Shown: in pieces, positions 40,121 to 49,057 of the stretch
How the letters are laid out: each line of letters begins with the position of its first letter
How positions within the stretch are numbered: position 1 is the stretch's first letter
Assembly (NCBI RefSeq): GCF_002005445.1
Contig: NZ_CP014692.1
Span: forward strand, 2,294,001-2,358,000
Direction of reading: 5' to 3'
Source of the DNA: Acetobacter aceti
GTDB taxonomy: Bacteria > Pseudomonadota > Alphaproteobacteria > Acetobacterales > Acetobacteraceae
Length of the DNA stretch: 64,000 nucleotides
Notes under the pieces: model-generated
The model's input: the letters and a program-made list of their open reading frames with translations, nothing else
Database searches by the model: none
Told to the model about the DNA's origin: nothing
Made by a program: the position numbers and the translations under genes

Positions 40121-40846
40121 TCAGCCTGCCGCAACCCCTGAGGGTCTCGCACCGAAAATGGCTGTCCCCACACGCACCAGTGTCGCGCCCTCGGCAATTG
40201 CCTGCGGATAGTCCGCCGACATCCCCATCGACCGCACAGGCAGGCCGTGCTGATCGGCCAGCGACCGCAGAAAACGGAAATGCGGGACAGGATCCTCACC
40301 GGCTGGCGGAATACACATCAGCCCACGCAGTTTCTCTCCGAACCGCGCCCGACTCTGGCGAATAAATTCATCGGCGTTTTCACGAAGAACGCCGAATTTC
40401 TGCGGCTCATCACCCGTATTCACCTCGATCAGAAGATCTGGCATGCGACCTTCCTGATCCGCTGCTTTCGCCAGCGCGTCTGAAAGAGACGGTCGGTCGA
40501 GGCTTTCGATCACATCCGCAATCCGCACGGCCTCCCGCGCCTTGTTGGTCTGAAGGCCGCCGATGAGATGAAGGCGAAGATCAGGGTACTGCTCACGGAA
40601 GGAGGGGAATTTTTCCGCTGCCTCCTGCACCCGGTTCTCACCGAAGACTCTCTGGCCAGCGAGGAGGGCGGCCTCCACTGCGGCAGCCGGATGAAACTTG
40701 GATACAGCGACCAGCGTGACAGCATCAGCAGGTCGTCCAGCGTCCTGAACCGCTTTTTCGATCTGCGTGCGGACATCACGCAAGGCCCTGCTGATATCCG
40801 AAGCAACCATTTCGACCAGCGGTCCGTCAGAGTGTGGGTGTGTCAT
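40121..40846 (-). CDS. yggS: PLP homeostasis protein YggS
   Basis: A 241-aa PLP-binding TIM-barrel protein. The cofactor Lys is K50 in TLVAVSKFHPA; also visible are FGENRVQEAAEK, HLIGGLQTNK and the phosphate site LVRVGTAIFG. YggS family proteins buffer pyridoxal phosphate. The ATG at 40846 is preceded by AAGG at a good distance; a GTG three codons upstream is possible. It stands alone between kup and the sulfotransferase gene. Confidence 0.92.
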   Translation of the reverse strand: MTHPHSDGPLVEMVASDISRALRDVRTQIEKAVQDAGRPADAVTLVAVSKFHPAAAVEAALLAGQRVFGENRVQEAAEKFPSFREQYPDLRLHLIGGLQTNKAREAVRIADVIESLDRPSLSDALAKAADQEGRMPDLLIEVNTGDEPQKFGVLRENADEFIRQSRARFGEKLRGLMCIPPAGEDPVPHFRFLRSLADQHGLPVRSMGMSADYPQAIAEGATLVRVGTAIFGARPSGVAAG

Positions 40847-41025
40847 GACCTGCACCTTGCTCTTTTGTCATGTCCGGTCAAGAGATCGCGATGCCTGACA
40901 CCAAAGCATCAGGCGCACCATCCTGCACGGCCAGAGCATACAAGACATAAACCTGTAACACGCAGGAAGGATATTATACCAAACCTTCTGATTGGCGCTC
41001 GTTTGAAGCCAGGATGTATTGATTC

Positions 41026-41898
41026 ATGCAGCAGTCCGACCGCGAAAAACGGGTCATTGTGATTCTTGGCGCACGAAGTGGCACCTCCGCCCTCAGTGGA
41101 ACATTGTCATTACTTGGGGCCGGCCTGCCGCAAAACCTGATGCAGGCCAACTGGGCCAACCCGAAAGGCTATTTCGAACCGCAGGACATAGCAGAACTGC
41201 ACGACGAGATTCTCGCCTCGGTCGGAAGCTCATGGTCCGACTGGCGGGAGTTTCCACGGGACTGGTTCCGCTCCGAAGCCGCCGCTCACTATACGGCAAG
41301 GCTGACAGCAATGTTCCTCGAAGATTACCGTAATGCTTCAGGACTCTGTATTCTCAAGGAACCACGCATCTGCCGCCTGCTCCCCCTGTGGGCGGAAGTC
41401 TTTCAGACAGCAGGCGTCGCGCCTCTCTTCTGCTTCATAGACCGGGCGCCGGATGAAGTGGCCGCCTCTCTGGCTGCCCGGGACGGGTCATCCATCGAGC
41501 AGGGGCTGCTCTATTATATCCGCAACCATATCGAATCAGAACGTGACACCCGGACTGCCCGACGTGTTTTCGTTCAGTACGATGCTCTCCTGAACGACTG
41601 GCGAGAGGGTGTCGGCAGGATCAACCAGGCCCTCGGCACGTCATTTCCACTCGAAAGCACTGCGGCCACGCAAGTGGATGATTTTCTCGAACGCAATCTC
41701 AGGAATCAGAATGCCGGACAAACGGAGCCCGCAGACTGGATCGGGAGCCTCGCATGCAAAATTCACAGGGCGTTCTCAACACTGACAACAGATCCTCATG
41801 ATCCCGTGGGGCTTGCCTGTATGGACCATGCACGGGTTGCTTTCAGCATGCGCAGTGACGAAAGCAGAGCCCTTCAGAGTCTGCACGGCGGTCCCTGA
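41026..41898 (+). CDS. Sulfotransferase family protein
   Basis: A 290-aa protein. The 5'-phosphosulfate loop is visible at the N-terminus (VILGARSGTSALS) and the 3'-phosphate-binding stretch as FIDRAPDEVAASLAARDG. These fit PAPS-dependent sulfotransferases that modify a sugar, lipid or peptide. It converges on a glycosyltransferase gene with only 4 bases between the stops, so an envelope glycan substrate is possible but not shown. Confidence 0.8.
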   Translation: MQQSDREKRVIVILGARSGTSALSGTLSLLGAGLPQNLMQANWANPKGYFEPQDIAELHDEILASVGSSWSDWREFPRDWFRSEAAAHYTARLTAMFLEDYRNASGLCILKEPRICRLLPLWAEVFQTAGVAPLFCFIDRAPDEVAASLAARDGSSIEQGLLYYIRNHIESERDTRTARRVFVQYDALLNDWREGVGRINQALGTSFPLESTAATQVDDFLERNLRNQNAGQTEPADWIGSLACKIHRAFSTLTTDPHDPVGLACMDHARVAFSMRSDESRALQSLHGGP

Positions 41899-41902
41899 CA
41901 CT

Positions 41903-42931
41903 TCAAGCCAGACGTCGCCCTTCTCCCATTCCGAAGGCGAGGTAATGGTAAAAGGCTTTCATACCTGACGAAGCGACATCAGGATAAAGTTCAAAATATT
42001 TTCCAGCGTCGAATATCCGGGTCTGCGTGATCCGGCCCTCTTCCACCTTCACCAGTTCGGCAAGGTCGGTCGGGGTCGCCGGTTCAGCCGGGAGCATCGT
42101 TCCAAAAAATTCCGAACAAACACCGATCGACCGGAAATGGTTCAGCGCGCCGGGAAAGCGTAAATAGACCCCGCTCTCAAAGCGTCCCAGATATTCCTCC
42201 GGGGTCATGAAGAAATATTCGATCAGGTGCATACCCGCGCCGGAAAAGCGTCTCAGCGCTTCATGATCCGTCACATCCACACGATCGCGCAGCTTGCGGG
42301 AAGCATGCTCCACCAGCATGTCGAACGGCTTGTGGTGCATGTGCAGATAGGCCAGCCGGGTTTCGACAAAGCCTTTCTCCACCCGCGACGTGATCGCATG
42401 GTAGCCGAGATCGACTTCTCCCACAGTTTTGCTGGCGACGAATTTCTTTGGAAAATCCATCGGCATGAAGCATCCGGGCACACCGGGCACATTGCCCGGA
42501 CTGAACCGGATCTGCATCGTCCGCTTTTCCCCGACCAGTTCATCCAGACAGGCGTGAATCGCCGCTCTTGAACAGCTGAAACCGTCTTCCGTGTAGACGG
42601 AGAGAAATTCATCGCAATCGACCGGGATCGCAAAGTCGTAGTCTTCCGTGGCATCCCAGAATTCAATGATACGCCGGGCATATTCACCCTTCGCCTCGAA
42701 ATCCTTCGCCTTGCCCAGTCCCCGGAAGACCTGGACGCCCGCCTTTTCATAGGTATCGAGGGTGGCGAGCACGGAAGGTTCGACAGAACCGTTATCCAGA
42801 ACAACAAGGTTTTCGAAACCGAACAGGTATCCGTAGTGCCTGAACCACGCTTCCAGCAGCAGGGTTTCATCCCGCTGCATCATCACACATTTCACACGCG
42901 CCATTCGCGCAGCACCCCGTCCGGCATTCAC
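41903..42931 (-). CDS. Glycosyltransferase family 2-like protein
   Basis: A 342-aa protein. The first part resembles GT-A glycosyltransferases of the Glyco_tranf_2_4 group: RDETLLLEAWFRHYGYLFG, VVLDNGSVEP and a metal-binding acidic motif in IPVDCDEFLSV. The last 35 residues (YFELYPDVASSGMKAFYHYL, then FGMGEGRRL) are a known tail repeat of bacterial glycosyltransferases. The acceptor is unknown. The start could be the ATG at 42931 or at 42904. Confidence 0.78.
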   Translation of the reverse strand: MNAGRGAARMARVKCVMMQRDETLLLEAWFRHYGYLFGFENLVVLDNGSVEPSVLATLDTYEKAGVQVFRGLGKAKDFEAKGEYARRIIEFWDATEDYDFAIPVDCDEFLSVYTEDGFSCSRAAIHACLDELVGEKRTMQIRFSPGNVPGVPGCFMPMDFPKKFVASKTVGEVDLGYHAITSRVEKGFVETRLAYLHMHHKPFDMLVEHASRKLRDRVDVTDHEALRRFSGAGMHLIEYFFMTPEEYLGRFESGVYLRFPGALNHFRSIGVCSEFFGTMLPAEPATPTDLAELVKVEEGRITQTRIFDAGKYFELYPDVASSGMKAFYHYLAFGMGEGRRLA

Positions 42932-43094
42932 TGAAAGCGCACCCTACAGTCCGTCTGGTTAAAACTCTATTCTTCCCGAAACGGACAGTTTTGGCGGAGT
43001 GTTCACTCTATGGTAAACGCCGCATCGACCTTACACAAAAGCCGCCTCCTCGCGGCCTGAACCCGGCATCCGGCCGGGCGACCCGGAGCATCAC

Positions 43095-43829
43095 ATGAAT
43101 CTCGACCGGACTACGGACCTCGCAGCGAACGCCCCCGTCAACAGGGACGAGACGACGCATGCGGCCCACCATCCGGACGACAGGCTGGTGCTGGCGCTCC
43201 CCAAGGGCCGCATTCTGAAAAGTGCAGGCCCCCTTCTGAAAAAGGCGGGTATCATCCCCTCCTCGGACTGTCTGGACGAGAGCAGCCGCCGCCTGCGCTT
43301 CACCACCAATGACCCGAACCTCGACGTCGTGCGCGTGCGCTCCTTCGACGTGGCGACCTTCGTGGCGCAGGGCGGCGCGCATCTTGGCATCTGTGGAGCC
43401 GATGTCATCATGGAGTTCGATTACCCGGAACTCTACGCACCGCTGGATCTGGGTATTGGCGGCTGCCGCGTCTCCGTGGCGCAACCGGTGTCCGACTCTC
43501 TGGACGAAGAAGCCGGTCGCCTGTCGGAAATCCGCGTCGCCACAAAATATCCCTCCATCACACGTCGCCATTTCGCCGCGCGTGGCATCAACGCTGACAT
43601 CGTGCATCTGCATGGCGCCATGGAACTGGCCCCGATGCTTGGCCTGTCCCGCGTGATTGTCGATCTGGTCGATACGGGCTCCACCCTGCGCGCCAACGGC
43701 CTGCGCGAAGTGGAGACGATTGCCCACATCACGAGCCGTCTGGTCGTCAACCGCACGGTGATGAAGACACGTCCGCAGGAAATAGCGCGTCTGATCGCGA
43801 ATTTCCGCGATGCTCTGGCGACACCCTGA
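43095..43829 (+). CDS. hisG: ATP phosphoribosyltransferase, catalytic subunit (short form)
   Basis: A 244-aa HisG. The signature ALPKGRI starts the domain after a 30-residue charged extension; LDLGIGGCRVSVAQP and VDLVDTGSTLRANGL (the PRPP loop) follow. It lacks the regulatory C-terminal domain of long HisG, so it should need HisZ, which is not in the window. It makes phosphoribosyl-ATP, the first step of histidine synthesis. hisD follows 66 bases on. GGAG lies 8 nt before the ATG. Two GC-rich hairpins lie in the leader (43041-43056, 43062-43078), but no run of His codons is present. Confidence 0.94.
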   Translation: MNLDRTTDLAANAPVNRDETTHAAHHPDDRLVLALPKGRILKSAGPLLKKAGIIPSSDCLDESSRRLRFTTNDPNLDVVRVRSFDVATFVAQGGAHLGICGADVIMEFDYPELYAPLDLGIGGCRVSVAQPVSDSLDEEAGRLSEIRVATKYPSITRRHFAARGINADIVHLHGAMELAPMLGLSRVIVDLVDTGSTLRANGLREVETIAHITSRLVVNRTVMKTRPQEIARLIANFRDALATP

Positions 43830-43895
43830 TCCCTTCGGTCTCCTGACCTGATTTCATCCGGCCCGATCTGAACGGGCAAAAAGACAGAGAGCATC

Positions 43896-45188
43896 ATGAA
43901 ACGCCTTGATACACGCTCCGCCGACTTTGAAGCCGGTTTTGTCGCATTGCTGGCCGATCGCGAGACGGAAAGCGGCCGTGTCGACAAACCCGTCGCCGCC
44001 ATTCTGGAAGATGTCCGCACCCGTGGCGACGCCGCCGTCTGCGAACTGACGTCAAGATTCGACAGGCTGCCCCTGACGCCAGAGCACATGCGTATTACCG
44101 CGGAAGAAATCGACGCCGAGACGGCGAAAGTCCCGCAGGACCGGATCGACGCGCTGAATGTGGCCGCCTCCCGTATCGAAGCTTTCCACCGCGCCCAGTT
44201 GCCGAAGGACATGGAATTCATCGACGCTGACGGCGTGACGCTCGGCCAGCGCTGGAACGCGCTCGACGCCGTGGGTCTCTACGTTCCCGGCGGGAAGGCG
44301 GCCTACCCCTCTTCCGTGCTGATGAACGCCATTCCGGCCCATGTGGCGGGCGTGGAGCGTCTGGCCATGTGCGTGCCTACACCCGACGGCGTGCTGAACC
44401 CGCTGGTTCTGGCGGCGGCCAAACGCGCCGGTGTGACCGAAATTTACCGGATCGGCGGCGCACAGGCCGTCGGCGCCATGGCGTTCGGCACGGAAACGAT
44501 CCGTCCCGTGGACCGCATCGTCGGCCCCGGCAACGCCTATGTCGCGGAAGCCAAGCGGCAGGTGTTCGGGCGTGTCGGAATCGACAGCATCGCCGGTCCT
44601 TCGGAAGTCGTGGTGGTCGCTGACAACCAGAACAATCCGCGCCTTGTCGCGCTGGACCTGATGGCGCAGGCCGAACATGATGAACTGGCGCAGTCGATTC
44701 TGATTACAGACGATGCCGCCTTTGGTGACGCCGTGGCCGCTGCCGTGGAAACGGAGCTGAAAACGCTGACCCGCTCGGCCATCGCCTCCGTGAGCTGGCG
44801 CGATTTCGGAGCGGTCATCACCGTCGCCGACTGGGATGAAGCCGCGAAACTGGTGGACCGGATTGCGCCCGAGCATCTTGAGCTGATGCTGGACGATCCA
44901 AAAGCGATGTTTGCGAAAGTGCGTCACGCCGGAGCCGCGTTCCTCGGACGCTTCTGCCCGGAAGCGGTCGGCGATTATGTCGGCGGTCCGAACCATGTCC
45001 TGCCGACTTCGCGCACGGCGCGGTTCGCCTCTGGTCTTTCCGTTTATGACTTTCTCAAGCGGACGACTTACATCGCCGCAGACAAGGAAGCGCTACAAAA
45101 AATCGGGCCGGCAGGCGTCACACTGGCGAATGCGGAAGGTCTTGAGGCCCACGCGCTGAGTATTTCGGCCCGCCTCGGCAATTCGTGA
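43896..45188 (+). CDS. hisD: Histidinol dehydrogenase
   Basis: A 430-aa zinc enzyme that oxidises histidinol to histidine, the last step of the pathway. Visible motifs are GLYVPGGKAAYPSSV, RIGGAQAVGAMAFG, IVGPGNAYVAEAK, the IAGPSEVVVVAD segment, LMAQAEHDE and the catalytic His in IAPEHLEL. The length is normal. It follows hisG and may share its message. A hairpin follows the gene. Confidence 0.97.
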   Translation: MKRLDTRSADFEAGFVALLADRETESGRVDKPVAAILEDVRTRGDAAVCELTSRFDRLPLTPEHMRITAEEIDAETAKVPQDRIDALNVAASRIEAFHRAQLPKDMEFIDADGVTLGQRWNALDAVGLYVPGGKAAYPSSVLMNAIPAHVAGVERLAMCVPTPDGVLNPLVLAAAKRAGVTEIYRIGGAQAVGAMAFGTETIRPVDRIVGPGNAYVAEAKRQVFGRVGIDSIAGPSEVVVVADNQNNPRLVALDLMAQAEHDELAQSILITDDAAFGDAVAAAVETELKTLTRSAIASVSWRDFGAVITVADWDEAAKLVDRIAPEHLELMLDDPKAMFAKVRHAGAAFLGRFCPEAVGDYVGGPNHVLPTSRTARFASGLSVYDFLKRTTYIAADKEALQKIGPAGVTLANAEGLEAHALSISARLGNS

Positions 45189-45229
45189 CTCGGCAAAAAT
45201 CAGCCAGAACTTGACCCGGAGGTTCAGGC

Positions 45230-45245
45230 GCGGTCATAAGACCGC
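45230..45245 (+). terminator. Hairpin between hisD and infA
   Basis: Perfect GCGGTC/GACCGC arms (45230-45235 and 45240-45245) with an ATAA loop. There is no T run, so it may be a weak terminator or only a processing site. Confidence 0.35.
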
Positions 45246-45318
45246 CCTTGACCAGCTATTTCAAGCAACCGGGTTCACTACAGGGAAGCCGACAACCATA
45301 TGAAGAGTGGAAATAACG

Positions 45319-45537
45319 ATGTCTAAAGAGGACATGATCGAGTTCAGTGGAACCGTAACGGAGCTGCTGCCTAACGCCATGTTCCGCGTCAAGCTCGACA
45401 ACGAGCACATGATTCTGGCCCACACGAGCGGAAAGATGCGCAAGAACCGCATCCGCGTGCTGGCTGGTGACCGTGTGAGCGTAGAGATGACGCCTTATGA
45501 CCTGTCCAAGGGTCGCATCACATTCCGCTTCAAGTAA
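45319..45537 (+). CDS. infA: Translation initiation factor IF-1
   Basis: A 72-aa OB-fold protein of exactly the usual length, with [20 protein letters not shown] and [16 protein letters not shown]. It binds the ribosomal A site during initiation. The ATG at 45319 is chosen over the in-frame GTG at 45307 because it gives the family N-terminus MSKED. Directly downstream are maf, rng-like and yacG, a common alphaproteobacterial order. Confidence 0.97.
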   Translation: MSKEDMIEFSGTVTELLPNAMFRVKLDNEHMILAHTSGKMRKNRIRVLAGDRVSVEMTPYDLSKGRITFRFK

Positions 45538-45543
45538 GACCGG

Positions 45544-46191
45544 GTGCCGGGATTGTCTGAAAACCCGGTTGGCGGACCGGGTGAAGCCGCTTCACAGCGG
45601 CCCCACCTGATCCTTGCCTCGGCTTCTCCCCGTCGTCTGACTCTTCTGGAGCAGATCGGTCTGACGCCGGATCGCATCGATGTTCCCGACATTGATGAAA
45701 CACCCCGAAAAGATGAGTTGCCACGTATCTATGCCCAGCGTCTGGCGCAGGAAAAGGCAGCGGCTGTCGCCGCACGCACGGCTGGCCCGGCGCTGATTCT
45801 GGCCGCCGACACGGTTGTTGCGCTTGGCCGTCGCATCCTGCCGAAAGCTGAAGACCGCAAGACCGCCGAATCCTGCCTGCGTCTTCTTTCCGGACGTCGC
45901 CACATCGTTCTGACGGCCGTCGCCATTCAGCCCAGCGCTGCATGGGCAGACGGACGGCCCGGTCTGCGTGTGGTGGAAACAGGGGTGGTGTTCTCCCGCC
46001 TGACCGAAGCCCAGATTCAGGGGCTGCTTGATGGCGGCGACTGGGAAGGCAAGGCCGGAGGCTACGCGCTTCAGGGACAGGCCGCCTCCTGTATCCGCTT
46101 CGTCTCAGGAAGTCCGTCCGCCGTCATAGGCCTGCCGCTTTTTGAAACCGCCCAACTTCTCCGCGGCCAGAAAGGCCAGTGGCTGCCGTGA
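45544..46191 (+). CDS. maf: Maf family nucleotide pyrophosphatase
   Basis: A 215-aa protein. The Maf signature LASASPRRLTLL, the Glu/Lys-rich region and ADTVVAL are visible; the C-terminal WEGKAGGYALQG is also conserved. Family members hydrolyse dTTP/UTP or modified nucleotides. The start is an uncommon GTG at 45544, 7 bases after infA; it is the best upstream start since the frame opens there. It overlaps the next gene by 13 bases. Confidence 0.9.
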   Translation: MPGLSENPVGGPGEAASQRPHLILASASPRRLTLLEQIGLTPDRIDVPDIDETPRKDELPRIYAQRLAQEKAAAVAARTAGPALILAADTVVALGRRILPKAEDRKTAESCLRLLSGRRHIVLTAVAIQPSAAWADGRPGLRVVETGVVFSRLTEAQIQGLLDGGDWEGKAGGYALQGQAASCIRFVSGSPSAVIGLPLFETAQLLRGQKGQWLP

Positions 46192-47285
46192 AAGGCGCGC
46201 TACGCCTCGCCTGCTCGCCGGGTGAGGCCCGGATCGTCGTTTTCGAGAACGGCATACTTCAGGATTACGGAATCTGGACGCCGGGTTATTCAGACCATCT
46301 TGGCTCTGTCTTCCTCGGACGTGTCACAGCTCTTGCTCCCGCGCTGGGAGGAGCCTTCGTCCATATCGGCCTCGGTGAAGCAGGCTTCATGCCCGTGCGG
46401 GACAACGACCCGGCCCTGCACGAGGGCGATGCCGTCCCCGTGCAGCTCATCCGCTGCGGCATGGGCGGCAAAGGCCCTCGCCTGAAACGGGTGGAGTTAT
46501 CTTCTCCCGCTTCAGGGGTCGGTTTGATACAGCAGGGGCCTTCACCGCTGGAAGATATGGCGCAACGATGGGATGGCGATATTCAGGTCGATCATCCGAC
46601 CTTCGCCGCCCGTGTGCCTCCGTCTCTCCGGGATCGTGTCCGGCTTGTGCGGCAGACATGGACCGATGACATTCACGATGCCGTTGACGCCCTGCTGGCA
46701 TCTGAGATTGCACTGCCGGGCGGGATGAGGGCCAGCATTACGCCCACACCGGCTCTTGTCGCCATCGACATGGATACGGCGTCGGCGTCCGGGATGGCTG
46801 GGCTGAAACAGACCACCCAGTTTGCCCTGAACCGGGACGCCTTCCCGGCTCTGGTACGACAGATCTACCTGCGTAATCTTTCCGGCGCGATCCTGATCGA
46901 TCCCGCCGGTCTTTCGACCCGCAAGAGGCAGGCTCTTCGTGACTCCATGGAAGAGGCGCTGAAATCCGACCCTCTGAAAGCACGCTGCCTCGGCATTACG
47001 GCGCTTGGGTTGATCGAAATTGTCCGGACCAGAGTTCGTCCATCCCTGCATGAACAGACATTCAGCCCTCACGGTCGCGCCATGGCCGCTCTGCGGGATG
47101 TTGTGGTTTCCTGTGAAGACCAGCCATTATCCCGCCCGTTTCTGGAAGCGGGGGTCGGGCTTGTGGAAGCCCTGTCTGCTGACCCTGTGGCTGTCGAAGA
47201 CGTTACCGCATGGTGTGGCTATCCCCTGACAGTTCGCAGCACCCCCAATCTTCCCCCTCTTTCATGGAGTATTGTCCGTGGCTGA
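46179..47285 (+). CDS. Ribonuclease E/G family protein, short form
   Basis: A 368-aa protein with an S1-like domain (about 40-105; [20 protein letters not shown]) and the RNase E/G catalytic region. The two metal-binding Asp appear in [10 protein letters not shown] and [10 protein letters not shown]. The usual IDVNTG reads IDMDTA here, and the zinc-link and small domains of RNase E/G are absent, so activity and quaternary structure may differ. The GTG at 46179 overlaps maf; a GTG at 46188 forming GTGA with the maf stop is equally likely. It overlaps yacG by 8 bases. Confidence 0.82.
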   Translation: MAAVKGALRLACSPGEARIVVFENGILQDYGIWTPGYSDHLGSVFLGRVTALAPALGGAFVHIGLGEAGFMPVRDNDPALHEGDAVPVQLIRCGMGGKGPRLKRVELSSPASGVGLIQQGPSPLEDMAQRWDGDIQVDHPTFAARVPPSLRDRVRLVRQTWTDDIHDAVDALLASEIALPGGMRASITPTPALVAIDMDTASASGMAGLKQTTQFALNRDAFPALVRQIYLRNLSGAILIDPAGLSTRKRQALRDSMEEALKSDPLKARCLGITALGLIEIVRTRVRPSLHEQTFSPHGRAMAALRDVVVSCEDQPLSRPFLEAGVGLVEALSADPVAVEDVTAWCGYPLTVRSTPNLPPLSWSIVRG

Positions 47286-47463
47286 GCCCGTTCCCTGCCC
47301 GATCTGCAAGAAGCCTTCGACGCCGGAATTTCGTCCGTTCTGCTCCCGTCGTTGCGCCGACATTGATCTCGGTCGTTGGTTTTCCGAGGATTATCGCGTC
47401 CCGGCAGCTCCTGCTTCCGGAGATGGAAAAATTTCTGACACAGAAGACGACCTCCCCGCTTGA
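47278..47463 (+). CDS. yacG: DNA gyrase inhibitor YacG
   Basis: A 61-aa zinc protein. The four ligands are C7, C10, C22 and C26 in CPICKKP and [17 protein letters not shown], which is the complete YacG core. YacG binds GyrB and blocks DNA binding. The GTG start lies inside the end of the RNase E/G-like gene, showing translational coupling. The tRNA-Phe gene starts 60 bases later. Confidence 0.92.
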   Translation: MAEPVPCPICKKPSTPEFRPFCSRRCADIDLGRWFSEDYRVPAAPASGDGKISDTEDDLPA

Positions 47464-47523
47464 TCTTCATGGCAAGGCGGGTTAAATGCTCCCCACACCA
47501 GCCGGTTAAACCGCTGGCAAGGT

Positions 47524-47599
47524 GCCCAAGTAGCTCAGTTGGTAGAGCATGCGACTGAAAATCGCAGTGTCACTGGTTCGATCCCGGTCTTGGGCACCA
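47524..47599 (+). tRNA. tRNA-Phe (GAA), integration target
   Basis: A complete 76-base cloverleaf: acceptor GCCCAAG pairs with CTTGGGC, D arm GCTC/GAGC, anticodon stem TGCGA/TCGCA with loop CTGAAAA (anticodon GAA), T arm ACTGG/CCGGT with TTCGATC, discriminator A and encoded CCA. The last 46 bases, from the anticodon stem-loop onwards, are repeated at 62053, which marks the element inserted here. The gene remains whole because the element brought or kept an identical 3' part. Confidence 0.97.
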
Positions 47600-47602
47600 T
47601 TT
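47554..47602 (+). repeat. attL: left copy of the 49-bp core repeat
   Basis: Matches 62053-62101 at every position; the base before the repeat (G versus A) and the base after it (A versus T) both differ, which fixes its ends. It begins in the anticodon stem-loop of tRNA-Phe and ends three bases after CCA. Confidence 0.95.
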
Positions 47603-47604
47603 AT

Positions 47605-47698
47605 TGCTTGTAAAACAAGCACTTAGCAACTCGGTTGCTTTCCCCTACCTCAGAAAACAAGCTATCAAAGCCCCTAGCAAAGCATTTTTAACGCTTTG
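47605..47698. promoter_or_regulatory. Integrase arm-site region at attL
   Basis: Just inside attL there are two small inverted repeats (TGCTTGT/ACAAGCA at 47605-47621 and AGCAAC/GTTGCT at 47626-47640). CAAAGC motifs follow at 47666 and 47678, with an inverted copy at 47693. GCAAAGC recurs at 47747 and near attR at 61990 and 61999. Such repeated short motifs at both ends could be integrase arm-type sites; this is inferred. Confidence 0.35.
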
Positions 47699-47728
47699 TC
47701 GGGCTTAATGTTTTCAAGAGGTTAGCCC

Positions 47729-48988
47729 ATGCGAAGCAAAGAAGCAGCAAAGCAGCCGGAGCGTGCAACAGCACTAACCGGCAACGTAGAGCAGCCGTGG
47801 CAGCTTTATAAGCAGCGCAACACAGTCAACTGGCTCGTCCGCTTCTCTATCAAAGGCCAAGGTCAAATCCGTAAGAGCCTCGGCACCCCAGACGAGTTCG
47901 AAGCCAAGCGAAAAGCCGAGCGCATCTATTACGAAGCCTTGATACGAAGTGAACAAGGTCTCGACGCTCGCGCCAAGAAGGTCAGCATTGTTGTTGAAGA
48001 ATGGCTCAAAGAGGTCTCTTTATCTCCACCAGAGATGACCGTCCTAAACCGATATATACTGGGTTACTTTGCCAACATACCGCCGGGCGACATTACATCG
48101 AAGATGGTCGGGCAGTTTATGAAGTGGCGCAAAGATTATTGGATCAGTGGCCCAGGCAAAGATATCGACTTCATTTGGTATGAGCGCAGCGGTCGCAAAC
48201 TCAAACGACCTATCGACAAGACAGTCCCAAGCAGTTCGACACTTCATAGCGTCGAAGCTCTCTTACTCAAGTTCCTCAAGTTCTGTGAACGTGAGCAATA
48301 TATTCGACACCTTCCCAAGTTTGAAAAAGTAAAAGTCAAAGCAAGTCCGAGAGCCAGCTTTACGCCAGAAGAAGTCCGTTTACTCGAAAGTAAAGCAGCA
48401 GAAGCAACCGAAGCCGAAAACTTAACAAGAAGCCAAAGGTTCCAAGCCTGTCTACTTTACCACTATATCGGCATATTGGCTTCAACAGGAATGAGGCCAA
48501 CAGAATGTCTCAGGCTGCAATGGAAACAGATTACAAAGTTCGATCCTCGTTATGAAGGACCAATGCGTAAATCAAAGACGATCTTACTCATATGGGGTAA
48601 AGGAAAAGAGCGTCACGGTTTCGGACTAGACTCCCTTGATATTCATCTACGAGGTTTATGGCTTCTCTATAACTGGTTCTGGGAACGGGAACCGACCAAA
48701 GATGATTTTCTCTGGGCTACGGAAAAAGGTCTACAGTTCAAACGACTGGATATACTGTTCAACCGATTGCTCGAACAGCTTGATCTCAAGAAAGACTTTC
48801 GAGGCAAGCCACGAGACGCATATAGCTTCCGTCACTATTTTGTCACCGAACAAATCAACAACAGATGTCCAGTGATGAATATTGCTCGATCATTAGGCAC
48901 TAGCGTTACGATGATCGAGCGCTTCTATTCGCATAACTCAATCGAATCATACAGAGAGTCTATGCAGCTACCGGGATCATCACTGTAA
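47729..48988 (+). CDS. int: Tyrosine recombinase (integrase)
   Basis: A 419-aa phage-type integrase with an N-terminal SAM-like DNA-binding region and a C-terminal catalytic domain. R256 (in STGMRPTECLRLQW), R368 (in YSFRHYF) and the nucleophile Y400 (in ERFYSH) are visible. The box II His is Tyr365 and the usual LGH motif is LGT, a variation seen in a group of tRNA-targeting integrases. It lies 127 bases from attL and is transcribed inwards. AGAGG precedes the ATG. A strong terminator follows. Confidence 0.95.
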   Translation: MRSKEAAKQPERATALTGNVEQPWQLYKQRNTVNWLVRFSIKGQGQIRKSLGTPDEFEAKRKAERIYYEALIRSEQGLDARAKKVSIVVEEWLKEVSLSPPEMTVLNRYILGYFANIPPGDITSKMVGQFMKWRKDYWISGPGKDIDFIWYERSGRKLKRPIDKTVPSSSTLHSVEALLLKFLKFCEREQYIRHLPKFEKVKVKASPRASFTPEEVRLLESKAAEATEAENLTRSQRFQACLLYHYIGILASTGMRPTECLRLQWKQITKFDPRYEGPMRKSKTILLIWGKGKERHGFGLDSLDIHLRGLWLLYNWFWEREPTKDDFLWATEKGLQFKRLDILFNRLLEQLDLKKDFRGKPRDAYSFRHYFVTEQINNRCPVMNIARSLGTSVTMIERFYSHNSIESYRESMQLPGSSL

Positions 48989-48995
48989 TGCTCTT

Positions 48996-49025
48996 AGAGC
49001 CCCGAGCAGAGACGTTCGGGGCTCT
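48996..49025. terminator. Terminator between int and the convergent AAA+ gene
   Basis: Perfect 10-bp arms AGAGCCCCGA (48996-49005) and TCGGGGCTCT (49016-49025) with a 10-nt loop. It lies 7 bases after the int stop and 32 bases before the end of the AAA+ gene. The stem is strong but the T run is poor. Confidence 0.6.
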
Positions 49026-49057
49026 AACGTCTCAGTATAGCTGAGATGCCAAAATCG

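Noticed and set aside
43021..43094. Histidine attenuator upstream of hisG
   Set aside because: GC-rich hairpins exist but there is no leader peptide with a run of His codons.
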